Shown: positions 28,317 to 38,145, counted from the first letter of the stretch. The stretch: 64,000 bases of DNA from Mycobacterium mantenii (GCF_010731775.1 NZ_AP022590.1:3348001-3412000); one strand, 5' to 3'. Numbers and translations are program-made. Notes: a model not told the origin generated them from the sequence alone.

Positions 28317-28766
28317 CTAGCGGCGTCCGCCGCCCCGCGGTGCTGTCGGTTGCCGACCCCACGACCGGCGCCCGAGGAGGGATCCCCTCTTCCTCCTCGG
28401 GCGGGTGGTGGACAATTGGGAGTTCGCCATTGACCCGGTATCCGTGCCGACGGGCTGGTTTTGGAATTCGCGGTCTCGGTTCACAAACTCGACTTCGCGC
28501 TGCGATCGTTCGAGCTCGCGGCGGGCGTCGCGCCCGCGCGCGGCAGTACGCCGCGCACCGGCGAGCAACACGCTCATACCCAGCATCGCCAGCGCGCCGA
28601 TCACGATCCCGAAGAGAAAAAGGGTGCCGGTCGATCCGGTGACGTGGTAGCCCAACACCGAGAAGTTCTCGCTCAACGGGTGAGCTGCCCCCGCGTTGTT
28701 CAGCACGCCCAGGAACCCGACGACCACGGCGAAGAATAGAACAGCTAATCCAACGATGACAATCAT
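28317..28766 (-). CDS. Two-helix membrane protein (LapA-like)
   Basis: 149 residues from ATG at 28766 with GGAG 8 bp upstream. Transmembrane helices lie at about 2-24 (IVIVGLAVLFFAVVVGFLGVL) and 48-72 (TLFLFGIVIGALAMLGMSVLLA). A basic cytosolic tail follows (RRELERSQREVEFVNRDRE). The spacing is that of LapA-domain/DUF1049-type proteins. It is the first gene of the operon with CsbD and DUF6131, and starts about 32 bp after the -10 of the promoter at 28798-28826. Function unknown; envelope stress is inferred. Confidence 0.72.
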   Translation of the reverse strand: MIVIVGLAVLFFAVVVGFLGVLNNAGAAHPLSENFSVLGYHVTGSTGTLFLFGIVIGALAMLGMSVLLAGARRTAARGRDARRELERSQREVEFVNRDREFQNQPVGTDTGSMANSQLSTTRPRRKRGSLLGRRSWGRQPTAPRGGGRR

Positions 28767-28797
28767 GTCGGGTCTCCAATTGCAGTGCTTGATATCC

Positions 28798-28837
28798 ATT
28801 ACACACTGCAGGTAGGGTTATGTCAACAATGTTGACC
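28798..28837 (-). promoter_or_regulatory. Promoter with second TGTCAAC-N3-GTTGAC operator
   Basis: TGTCAAC-AAT-GTTGAC (28821-28836) is a palindrome of the same sequence as that at 26187. On the minus strand it contains -35 TTGACA (28826-28821), and 17 bp on is TGTAAT (28803-28798), one base from the consensus -10. It drives the membrane/CsbD/DUF6131 operon and also lies about 90 bp before the divergent TetR gene. Confidence 0.8.
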
Positions 28838-28926
28838 AACGGTGTAGGTTAACTTCGTTGAATATGTTGTTGAATTTGGAATCGGTGCCCGCTTCGATGA
28901 CGAACCAGAAGGGAAGTGCTCAGGCA

Positions 28927-29688
28927 ATGACGAGACAGTCGGCCGGGCCCAACGCCGGCGCTGACGACGAGGGCCCGCCCGCCGCCGGCAGAAACAATGG
29001 TCAGCTCAACCGGTCGATGATCCTGCAGACCGCGCTGCGCATCGTGGACCGCGACGGTGTGGACGGCCTGTCAATGCGCCGCCTCAGCGAAGCGGTGGGC
29101 CGAGATCCGGTGATGCTCTACCGGCACATGCCCAACAAAGCCGCAGTGCTTGACGGAGTCGCGGAGATGGTGCTCGCACAGCTATCCGTCGACAGTACGG
29201 ATCCGGACTGGGGGGGCCAACTGCGTACCGTCGCGCACAACTTCCGCCAGTTGGCCCTGAAGCACCCCAACGTGGTGCCGCTGTTGGTCACGCGACCCTT
29301 GGCCACCCCGCTCGGCCAGCGGCCGCCAGGAATGCTGCGGCCGCTAGAGGACGTCCTCGCACTGCTCATATCCGCCGGCTTCACCGCCGAGGATGCCCTG
29401 CACATCTACAGAGTGCTGTTCGGCTACCTGTACGGCCACATCCTCAATGAATTGCAGGAGGTTATCGAGCGACCCGAGGAAACCGACCATGTACTACGGC
29501 TCGGTCTTCACCGGCTCGCGATCACCGAATTCCCTCAACTGCGTGCCCTGGCACCCGCCCTGGCCTCCTATGATGGCGCCGCCGAGCTGGACCGCTTCCT
29601 CAATCTGCTGCTCCCCGGCATGACCGCGACGCTCACCGGCGGCGACGGACAACCCCCAACCGCCGAAGATACATCCGCCGCTGGATAA
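28927..29688 (+). CDS. TetR regulator with TetR-C domain
   Basis: About 253 residues. The HTH is near residues 35-75 (GLSMRRLSEAVGRDPVMLYRHMPNKAAVLDG). A TetR-C-type ligand domain follows (LKHPNVVPLLVTRPLAT, and FGYLYGHILNELQ). It is divergent from the small membrane/CsbD operon, and the palindrome at 28821-28836 lies between them. By position it should bind that site, the copy at 26187 and its own promoter. The start could be ATG at 28897 or a TTG at 28858; 28927 is preferred for the AGAAGGGAAG before it. Confidence 0.82.
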   Translation: MTRQSAGPNAGADDEGPPAAGRNNGQLNRSMILQTALRIVDRDGVDGLSMRRLSEAVGRDPVMLYRHMPNKAAVLDGVAEMVLAQLSVDSTDPDWGGQLRTVAHNFRQLALKHPNVVPLLVTRPLATPLGQRPPGMLRPLEDVLALLISAGFTAEDALHIYRVLFGYLYGHILNELQEVIERPEETDHVLRLGLHRLAITEFPQLRALAPALASYDGAAELDRFLNLLLPGMTATLTGGDGQPPTAEDTSAAG

Positions 29689-29724
29689 CTCCCTGAGCGG
29701 CTCATGGTCGCAGCAGGGTGATGA

Positions 29725-30825
29725 TTACGGTAGCGGCGCTGACCAGCGCAGCACGGTGCCTCCGCCGGGAGCATCCGCGATCGTGAACGCTCCGCCGGCC
29801 TGCAGCGCTCGGTGATGCAAGCTGGTCAAGCCACTGCCGGTGATGACGCCGGGAACGCCTCGACCGTTGTCGATCACTTCGATGCACACGTCGTCCTCGA
29901 CCTTGACGGTCACCGCAAGTCTGGTCGCGGCGGCATGCCGGACAACGTTGCTGACCGCTTCGCGCACAACGGCTTCGGCGTGATCGGCGAGTGCAGCATC
30001 GACAGCCGACAAGGGGCCTACGAATTGAACCGTGGTCTCCAGTTCGGAACCGCAGAAGCGCGCGACTGCCTCGTCGAGCCGTTCTCGCAGCCGAGTGATG
30101 CCCAGCGGTGCAACGTGCAGGTCGAAAATTGCGGCGCGAATCTCCTGAATGACGACTTGAAGATCATCGATGCTGCCGGACAGTCTCTGCTGCACCTCAG
30201 TTGACCGCGCCAGCGGAATGGTTCCCTGCAGAGCCAATCCGATCCCGAAGATCCGCTGGATCACCTGGTGGCCCAGGTCGCGGGCGATCCTGTCGCGGTC
30301 AGCGAGAATGTCGAGTTCGCGCATCCGGCGCTGTGTGGACCCCAGCTGCCAGGCGAGCGCCGCCTGGTCGGTGAATGCGGCCATCATGTCGAGCTGCTCG
30401 TCGCCGAAAGTCCGGGCGCCGTCACGCCGCACCGCGACCAACACCCCCGCCACGGTATCGGTGGTGCGCAGCGGAAGCACCAGCGCCGGGCCGGCACGTT
30501 GGACGCCGTCGATGGCGACGTCGAAGTTGTTCAGTCGTCGGGGGGTCCCCTCCACGAAGGTCCGCCCGATCGAGGTACCTGCGATGGGGATGGCATGAGC
30601 CGGCGTCGAGGTAATTGCAGCCCTGGCGATTTCCACGACCATCAGATCGGCCACGTCCGACGTCGGTATGTCGTGGTTGATTGCGACAGCGACCAATGTG
30701 ATTTCTGCGCCCGTCAGCCTGAGAGCTTGCTGGGCGATGGGCCGATAGACTGTTGCGGGCATCGGGGCCGCAGAGTAGTCAGGTTGCGACGTCACGCATC
30801 GCTTCGCCGCTTCAACAGCCGACAT
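29725..30825 (-). CDS. GAF-domain histidine kinase (DosS/DosT-like), changed phosphoacceptor box
   Basis: About 366 residues. One GAF domain (about 25-175) is followed by a HisKA_3 dimerisation helix and an HATPase_c domain. The N box is EAVSNVVRHAA and the G1 box is DNGRGVPG. In this family the helix normally reads ARDLHDxVIQR, with His phosphorylated. Here it reads ARDLGHQVIQR, so the His has become Gly and the following Asp is His. It may phosphorylate the shifted His or may not autophosphorylate. No response regulator is adjacent. Only one GAF domain is present, fewer than in DosS. ATG at 30825 is taken as start, overlapping a small upstream frame by 14 bp. Confidence 0.8.
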   Translation of the reverse strand: MSAVEAAKRCVTSQPDYSAAPMPATVYRPIAQQALRLTGAEITLVAVAINHDIPTSDVADLMVVEIARAAITSTPAHAIPIAGTSIGRTFVEGTPRRLNNFDVAIDGVQRAGPALVLPLRTTDTVAGVLVAVRRDGARTFGDEQLDMMAAFTDQAALAWQLGSTQRRMRELDILADRDRIARDLGHQVIQRIFGIGLALQGTIPLARSTEVQQRLSGSIDDLQVVIQEIRAAIFDLHVAPLGITRLRERLDEAVARFCGSELETTVQFVGPLSAVDAALADHAEAVVREAVSNVVRHAAATRLAVTVKVEDDVCIEVIDNGRGVPGVITGSGLTSLHHRALQAGGAFTIADAPGGGTVLRWSAPLP

Positions 30826-31048
30826 GGTCATTCCGATCAATCGGAACGCTGACGGCAACGATCGGCGCGTTCGCGATGATCACGAGGCTTGTCACGCTCG
30901 GCGCGCCGACCGTATTCGCACCCGTCGGTGCCGCAGTGCCGGTGAAGGGCGGCGCTGAGAGCTGCCTGCGAACCATTACTGGGTTCGGTCCCGGCAGGTC
31001 TACCCAGGAAGCGGTGGGGTTGGCGGAGTAAGCAAGTGAAGCGGTCAT
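30812..31048 (-). CDS. Possible STAS remnant or short leader protein
   Basis: A 78-residue frame begins at an ATG in the same relation to the duplicated upstream region as the STAS gene at 23066. Its sequence is not clearly STAS, although APIVAVSVPIDRND loosely recalls the strand AVVSVHGEIDQTN of the other copy. It ends 14 bp inside the kinase gene. It could be a decayed copy of the STAS gene or a small coupled protein. Confidence 0.3.
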   Translation of the reverse strand: MTASLAYSANPTASWVDLPGPNPVMVRRQLSAPPFTGTAAPTGANTVGAPSVTSLVIIANAPIVAVSVPIDRNDHVGC

Positions 31049-31180
31049 GGTGACCTGACGTCCCATTGATCACCGGCGTGTGAGGGTTCGGAGCCAATGC
31101 TCCTTGAGTTGAGCGGTGTGCACGGCTGAACTCATCCCGCACCTAGCTGAAATTCTCAGCACCTTGACGCTACACCATTT
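31045..31180. repeat. Duplicated upstream region, copy B
   Basis: Aligns with 23062-23200. It contains GGTCATGGTGA, ATCACCGGCGTGT, hairpin GGAGC-CAAT-GCTCC (31090-31103) and GCTGAAATTCTCAGC (31146-31160). The hairpin stem is identical to that of copy A, but the loop is different. Confidence 0.7.
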
Positions 31181-31829
31181 CGTACTACCCGGGATCGGCG
31201 CGGTAGCCGGCTTGGTGCCGGCAGTCGGGGTTGACTGGGCTGCCGCGTCAGCCGACCCACTCGCGGCGAAACAATCCGGATCGCCGATGGCGCAACGGCG
31301 ACAACGGCCACGACCCGATCGGTCTTCATGTGAATCCGGATGATTGGGCGCAGCCGGCGAGCGATCGTCAACTGAGACCACGCCAACAGTGCTGCTAAGC
31401 GCCTGGGAAGGACTGCAACTGAGCTGCCCCCCGTACCTGATGGGTGTAGCGTTGCAGTTGCTGAGTCCTTCAGCCAGTCCGGAGAAGGTTTGGCTGTACG
31501 CCGCCGAACTTGATGAGCATTCGCTCGCCGCCGCACATTCCGATTTCTACGCCGTCGCGGTCAGACAGCATGCACAATCCGCCCGTTCCCTCGTTAGCTG
31601 GAATCCGGAGTACCACCAGTTCCGCATTCACTCGACCGGCGACCGGGCAAGAACCAACCATGCCGGTGATGCCGGGAATACCTTGTTGTGCAACGAAAGA
31701 CGCCGACCAAGCGGGCAAAGGCAAAACCGGGCCGAGGCAAAGCCAAACGACGCCAAGAACACTGACGTCCTCCCGAACATCCGATAGAACGCTCGGCACC
31801 CGACATACAAGCCCGCTAGAGAGGACACG
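31181..31829. other. 649-bp region without recognised gene
   Basis: Several open frames pass through on both strands, but none has family-like sequence or a convincing ribosome site. It may contain decayed material and must contain the desaturase promoter; no box was placed. Confidence 0.5.
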
Positions 31830-33203
31830 ATGGCGATTACCGATGTCCCGGCATTCGCTCACCTGACCGACGCCGATATCGAGAATCTCGCCCTTGAGCT
31901 CGACGCGATCCGGCTGGACATCGAGGATTCCCGTGGCGAGCGCGACGCGCGCTACATCCGCCGCACCATCGCCGCGCAACGTGCCCTCGAGATAGCCGGC
32001 CGGGTCATGCTGACCGGTAGCTCGAAACGCTTGGCGTGGTGGGCGGGAACGGTGACCCTGGGTCTGGCCAAGATCATCGAGAACATGGAGATCGGCCACA
32101 ACGTCATGCACGGCCAGTGGAACTGGATGAACGATCCCGAGATTCACTCCTCGACATGGGAGTGGGACATGAGTGCGGCGTCAAAACACTGGCGCTTCAC
32201 CCACAACTTTCAGCACCACAAGTACACCAACATCCTCGGCATGGACGACGACGTGGGCTACAGCACCCTGCGAGTAACCCGTGACCAGCAGTGGAAGGGC
32301 TACAACCTCGGCAACCTGCTGTTCAATACCATCCTCGCGCTTGGATTCGAGTGGGGAATTGGCTTGCAGCCCATCGAGTTCGGCAAGGTCTTCAAGGCCG
32401 GCCCGGATCGTGACATCACCCTCCTGCAGATCCGCGAGTTTTCGGCCAAGGCCGGACGGCAGGTGGTCAAGGACTACGTGGCATTCCCGGCGCTGACCTC
32501 GCTGTCGCCCGGCGCGACCTACCAATCGACACTGAAGGCCAACGTCGTGGCCAACGTGATCCGCAACATCTGGGCCAACGCGGTGATCTTCTGTGGCCAT
32601 TTCCCCGATGGCGCAGAGAAATTCACCAAGACCGACATGATCGCCGAAACCGGGGGTCAGTGGTATCTGCGCCAGATGTTGGGCAGCGCCAACTTTGACG
32701 CCGGCCCCGCGCTGCGGTTCATGAGCGGCAACCTGTGCCACCAGATCGAGCACCACCTGTATCCCGATCTGCCGAGCAACCGGCTGCACGAGATCTCGGT
32801 GCGGGTGCGCGCGCTGTGCGACAAGTACGACCTGCCCTACACCACAGGCTCGTTCCTGGTGCAGTACGGCAAGACGTGGCGCACCATCGCCAAACTGTCG
32901 CTGCCGGATCGCTACCTGCACGACACCGCCGACAACGCCCCCGAGACCCGCAGCGAGCGGATGTTCACCGAACTTGAGCCCGGTTTCGCCGGCACCGACC
33001 TGGCGACAGGGCGTCGCCGTGGCCTCAAGACAGCGATCGCGGGGGTCCGCCAATGGCGTCGCGACCCGTGCGTCGGCGAACACACTGACCAGGCGGCATC
33101 GATCAGGTCGGCGCCAGAAGATGGCGGCGATTTACTGGCCGGTAACCTACTGGACCGTAGGTTACGCTATGGTCGGCTAAGAGCCAGGGGGCGATTGCTA
33201 TAA
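31830..33203 (+). CDS. Membrane fatty acid desaturase (DesA3-like)
   Basis: 457 residues; ATG preceded by AGAGAGGAC. The three histidine boxes of acyl-CoA desaturases are visible: GHNVMH (about 90), HNFQHHKY (about 128) and HQIEHHLYPDLP (about 305). Hydrophobic pairs surround them. It is similar to DesA3, the stearoyl-CoA delta-9 desaturase, but no Rv3230c-type reductase lies next to it. After RGLKTAIAGVRQWRR (about 410) the tail of some 45 residues no longer looks like the family and runs over a perfect palindrome, so the original stop has probably been lost or the tail is recent. Confidence 0.87.
   Translation: MAITDVPAFAHLTDADIENLALELDAIRLDIEDSRGERDARYIRRTIAAQRALEIAGRVMLTGSSKRLAWWAGTVTLGLAKIIENMEIGHNVMHGQWNWMNDPEIHSSTWEWDMSAASKHWRFTHNFQHHKYTNILGMDDDVGYSTLRVTRDQQWKGYNLGNLLFNTILALGFEWGIGLQPIEFGKVFKAGPDRDITLLQIREFSAKAGRQVVKDYVAFPALTSLSPGATYQSTLKANVVANVIRNIWANAVIFCGHFPDGAEKFTKTDMIAETGGQWYLRQMLGSANFDAGPALRFMSGNLCHQIEHHLYPDLPSNRLHEISVRVRALCDKYDLPYTTGSFLVQYGKTWRTIAKLSLPDRYLHDTADNAPETRSERMFTELEPGFAGTDLATGRRRGLKTAIAGVRQWRRDPCVGEHTDQAASIRSAPEDGGDLLAGNLLDRRLRYGRLRARGRLL
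33142..33165 (+). promoter_or_regulatory. Perfect palindrome upstream of the alpha/beta hydrolase
   Basis: GTAACCTAC (33142-33150), spacer TGGACC, GTAGGTTAC (33157-33165): 9-bp arms without mismatch, 85 bp before the hydrolase start and inside the desaturase 3' end. Typical of a TetR-family operator; the regulator is not obvious. Confidence 0.68.
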
Positions 33204-33249
33204 CGCTGTGCAGGCGCGCCCGAACACCGTTGGATGGAGACCAGTTCAC

Positions 33250-34119
33250 GTGACCGAGTTGAACTATCTCGATCTGCATGGTGAGCGTATTGCCTATCGG
33301 GACGCAGGGGCCGGCGACGCGCTGCTCTTGATTCATGGCATGGCGGGAAGTTCGGCGACCTGGCGGGCCGTCATCCCTCAGTTGTCGAAGAAGTATCGGG
33401 TGGTGGCACCCGACCTGTTGGGGCATGGGGAATCAGCAAAGCCGCGCGGTGACTATTCGTTGGGTGCGTTCGCGGCATCGCTGCGTGATCTGCTCGACGA
33501 ACTGGGCATCAGCCGGGCGACCGTGGTTGGTCAGTCACTCGGTGGCGGTGTGGCCATGCAGTTCACCTATCAACATCGCGACTACTGCCAGCGACTGGTT
33601 CTCATCAGCAGCGGTGGCCTCGGCCCCGACCTGAACTGGATATTGCGGGTCCTGTCAGCGCCCGGAACCGAGCTGGTGCTACCAGTGGTCGCGCCGCAGC
33701 CGGTGTTGAACGTCGGCAACAAGCTGGGGTCGTGGCTTGCGTCGGCCGGAATCCAGTCGCCACGGGCAGGCGAGATGTGGAACGCCTATTCCTCGTTGTC
33801 GGATCGCCAGACACGGCAGGCGTTCCTGCGTACGTTGCGCTCGGTGGTGGATTACCGCGGTCAGGCGGTCAGTGCGCTCAGCAAGATGCATTTGGGTTAT
33901 GGATTGCCCACCTTGTTGATTTGGGGCGAGCAGGACCGGATCATTCCTGTCGCCCACGGCTACGCCGCTCACGACGCTGTGCCGGGCAGTCGACTTGAGG
34001 TGCTCGCCGGTGTCGGGCACTTCCCGCATGTCGAGTCCCCGGCAGCGGTGGTGGACATCCTTGACGACTTCATCGCCACCACCGGGCGGCATGCCGATCT
34101 GACGAATCTAAAAACCTGA
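33250..34119 (+). CDS. Alpha/beta hydrolase
   Basis: 289 residues from GTG at 33250, nine bases after GGAGA. Motifs: oxyanion segment LLLIHGMAGSSATWR, nucleophile elbow VGQSLGGGVAM (Ser near residue 99), acid GEQDRIIP and catalytic His in GHFPHVESP. This is the layout of epoxide hydrolase/haloperoxidase-type hydrolases. The gene follows the desaturase after 46 bp but has its own operator, so it may be expressed separately. The substrate is unknown; lipid or ester hydrolysis is inferred. Confidence 0.85.
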   Translation: MTELNYLDLHGERIAYRDAGAGDALLLIHGMAGSSATWRAVIPQLSKKYRVVAPDLLGHGESAKPRGDYSLGAFAASLRDLLDELGISRATVVGQSLGGGVAMQFTYQHRDYCQRLVLISSGGLGPDLNWILRVLSAPGTELVLPVVAPQPVLNVGNKLGSWLASAGIQSPRAGEMWNAYSSLSDRQTRQAFLRTLRSVVDYRGQAVSALSKMHLGYGLPTLLIWGEQDRIIPVAHGYAAHDAVPGSRLEVLAGVGHFPHVESPAAVVDILDDFIATTGRHADLTNLKT

Positions 34120-34317
34120 CCAGAATTGGGATGCGGCGAGTGAATCCCGCGCGGCTGGCGGCCACCTGGGAGTCGCTTTAATCCGCTACCTCCACGAATG
34201 GTTAGCAGCGGAATCATGCCTTGCGACCGTCGTCAGGGCCGCGATCGTCATCTTCCAAGCCCAGCCTCAGCGGGCCACGGCTTCGACGGTGAACCTTGCC
34301 GCGGCGACAAGTGGGCT

Positions 34318-34710
34318 TCAGGTGACTGACCAGCCAAACGACTCGGGCGGCTCCTCATGCCACATGCTCGCGGTTTGGCAGATGCGTTCGGCGACAGCGT
34401 CAACGGACGCTCGGGCGCCGTCGTGACCATCGTCGCCGCCTTGTGGAATCGGGAAGACGAATCGGCCGCTCTTTCCCCATTGCCAGACCGCAGAGAAGTC
34501 TTCGCGGCCGAGGGGCCTAAAGACGACATCAGTCCGTGCATCTTTGAGCGAAACTTCGAGCCACGTGGCGTATACAACCCTCTCACCAGTGATCAGGCGC
34601 GGATCGTTCTGCACGTGGACCTCCACTGCATCACCAAGCCTGTTACGGAGGGCCTGTGCGAGCGGCTGCATCAGTTCCTGTTCACATTGGTCTGCTTCGT
34701 CCTTTTTCAT
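34318..34710 (-). CDS. Hypothetical protein, 130 residues
   Basis: ATG at 34710 with AGGAGCGG two bases upstream of an A-rich spacer. The protein is soluble and acidic (VEVHVQNDPRLITGERVVYA, then GKSGRFVFPIPQGGDDGHDG). No family is recognised. Its composition is normal for the region and the ribosome site is strong, so it is probably real. A DosR-like box lies about 290 bp upstream on the same transcript direction. Confidence 0.6.
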   Translation of the reverse strand: MKKDEADQCEQELMQPLAQALRNRLGDAVEVHVQNDPRLITGERVVYATWLEVSLKDARTDVVFRPLGREDFSAVWQWGKSGRFVFPIPQGGDDGHDGARASVDAVAERICQTASMWHEEPPESFGWSVT

Positions 34711-34787
34711 TTCCGCTCCTTGGTCGGCAGACTGGCGGGCCGCTGCACCGGTCTGATCCGAGAAAGCCGACGCATCTGTATCCCTGG

Positions 34788-34937
34788 TTATCGGCGGCCC
34801 ATGTCCTCGCCGAGCGACGGTTGTCGTGGGCGCCAGTGAGATTTCCAGGGCACAGTGGACGGCCACCTTTGGCCATGCCCCCAAGAGCCGTTGCGACGAG
34901 GAGCCCTCGGGTGATCTGGCGCTATAAGTGACTTCAC
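34788..34937 (-). CDS. Possible small protein, 49 residues
   Basis: A GTG at 34937 follows GAAGAAGGACC and opens a 49-codon frame. The product is basic and Trp/Pro-rich (SWGHGQRWPSTVPW). It lies about 60 bp after a DosR-like box. No family was recognised; chance is possible. Confidence 0.28.
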   Translation of the reverse strand: MKSLIAPDHPRAPRRNGSWGHGQRWPSTVPWKSHWRPRQPSLGEDMGRR

Positions 34938-35346
34938 CGCTGGTCCTTCTTCGCGCTTGGCAGCGGATCCAATGATGCCCGGCTGTGCCTCGACGAAGGT
35001 AGGGCCGTAAGTCCCACCTGCGGTTCGGAGGACTGCAGGGGTACACCCCTGCGACACACTCGAGCAGCCGCCCTGCTGTGCCGTTCGGTCCAGCCAGCCT
35101 TTGCTCGATGCGTTCGCGGCTAACGCAGGCCTGGACAGTTCTGGACGGTTTCAGCAGACTCCACCCGCGCCCACATCCTCGACAAACCCAGTTGCCGCTG
35201 ATCGATGCGATGTCGCGGTTCAGCTCTTAGAAGCCACGGCAGCGGCGTCTACCGATGCTTTCGCGGGATGTGCCTCCCGAACCGCCGGGCCGGTGAGGGT
35301 GCCGGAACCCAGGATGGCCGACATCAGTCCAAGGCGCGCGCGGCGT
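34938..35346. other. Intergenic region with DosR-like box
   Basis: No gene recognised. Apart from the box at 34998-35017 nothing else stands out; the right part borders the mutase pseudogene. Confidence 0.45.
34998..35017 (-). promoter_or_regulatory. DosR/DevR-box-like motif
   Basis: On the minus strand GGTGGGACTTACGGCCCTAC. The core GGGACTTACGGCCC matches the hypoxia box type GGGACTTTCGGCCC closely. It points to the 49-residue and 130-residue frames downstream. Confidence 0.55.
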
Positions 35347-35709
35347 TCCTGCTGGGCCCGCTCACCGGGTTCGCCGTCCCCGCAGTGAAGAACCCGCATG
35401 GCGTTGCCGAGTCACCTCGAGGCAGTGCTCGACGGCATGTTCCTCGTGCTGCTCGGCCTCCTGTGGCCACACATCCACCTGCCCGACGCTTAGGGAGTTA
35501 CGGCAGTCGTACTGATCGTCTACTCCGCCTACGCGAACTGGTTGGCGGCGCTGTTCGCAGCGGTATGGGGCGCCGGCCGCAAACTCGCGCCGATCGCGGC
35601 CACCGACCACGTGGCCTCGGCGGGAAAGGAAGGGTTTGTGAGCTTCCTGTTGGTGTCCCTGTCGCTATCGATCGTGGTCGGCGTGGGCATTGTCATCGTC
35701 GGGCTCTGA
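35347..35709 (+). pseudogene. Second hydroxylaminobenzene-mutase-like gene, decayed
   Basis: A close paralogue of the gene at 15754. It begins without a proper start (FLLGPLTGFAVPAVKNP), has lost two bases near 35400 where the intact copy has CCCGCGCATG, and then continues as LPSHLEAVLDGMFLVLLGLL. The codon TGG of the intact copy is TAG at 35491. The rest (IVYSAYANWLAALFAAVWGA to the TGA at 35707) is intact. These copies flank the accessory block. Confidence 0.9.
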
Positions 35710-35922
35710 CGACGACCCGTCGACACGGCGAAGCGTGAAAGATAATGCGCCCCCGGCCTTTACAACCGAAGGTCCTCATCCGCGCCGGCGGGCTGGTCGA
35801 CCACCGCCGTTCCGGTGGTGTTCGGTTGCAGCCATCCCGACACGTAAACCGTTGCGACGAAACGCTGAAAACCCGCGCAATAGCTTCAGTTTCGCGAAGG
35901 AAGGCCATCGCACCCTGACGAA

Positions 35923-35953
35923 AACACCCCCGGGCAATCATCCCAGGGGTGTT
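35923..35953 (-). terminator. Terminator of groEL1
   Basis: AACACCCC (35923-35930) pairs with GGGGTGTT (35946-35953), 14 bp past the groEL1 stop; a T-rich stretch follows on the minus strand. Confidence 0.8.
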
Positions 35954-35966
35954 CCGCATTGCGTGC

Positions 35967-37604
<1,638 letters not shown>

Positions 37605-37676
37605 TTACGCGGAACGCATGCCGCCCCGGAAATCACCCGCGCAGGGCGCGGGGATCGCCGGGGCGGAACACGGTCC

Positions 37677-37979
37677 TTACTTGGATACGACAGCCAGCAC
37701 GTCGCGTGCCGACAGGATCAGGTACTCCTCGCCGCCGTACTTGATCTCGGTGCCGCCGTACTTGCTGTAGATGACGGTGTCGCCTTCTGAGACGTCCAGC
37801 GGGATGCGCTTCGCGCCGTCTTCGTCCCACCGGCCGGGGCCGACTGCGACGACGGTGCCTTCCTGCGGCTTCTCCTTGGCGGTGTCAGGAATGACCAGAC
37901 CAGACGCGGTCGTGGTCTCGGCCTCGTTGGCCTGCACGAGAATCTTGTCCTCGAGTGGCTTGATCTTCACCTTCGCCAC
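37677..37979 (-). CDS. groES: Co-chaperonin GroES
   Basis: 100 residues with the mobile loop ([20 protein letters not shown]), the roof and the C-terminal [21 protein letters not shown]. It caps GroEL rings with ATP. First gene of the operon, 81 bp before groEL1, preceded by a CIRCE element. Confidence 0.96.
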   Translation of the reverse strand: MAKVKIKPLEDKILVQANEAETTTASGLVIPDTAKEKPQEGTVVAVGPGRWDEDGAKRIPLDVSEGDTVIYSKYGGTEIKYGGEEYLILSARDVLAVVSK

Positions 37980-38145
37980 GATTGGAGCCCTCCAGTGTTT
38001 GGGTCGGGTCCGGGACGTGCCCGGACCGGAGTTGACGGGCGGTACGGGTTGACCCCGAACCTTCCGAGTTATCAGGTGTTCGGCATCCGACCGTGCCCGA
38101 GCGCCGTCGTCGCGGGTGCCGACACAGGGTTTGGCCGATTGCCAC

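Noticed and set aside
31344..31787. 147-codon plus-strand frame before the desaturase
   Set aside because: Contains no family pattern, ends in Asn/Arg/Gln-rich sequence and has no ribosome site.
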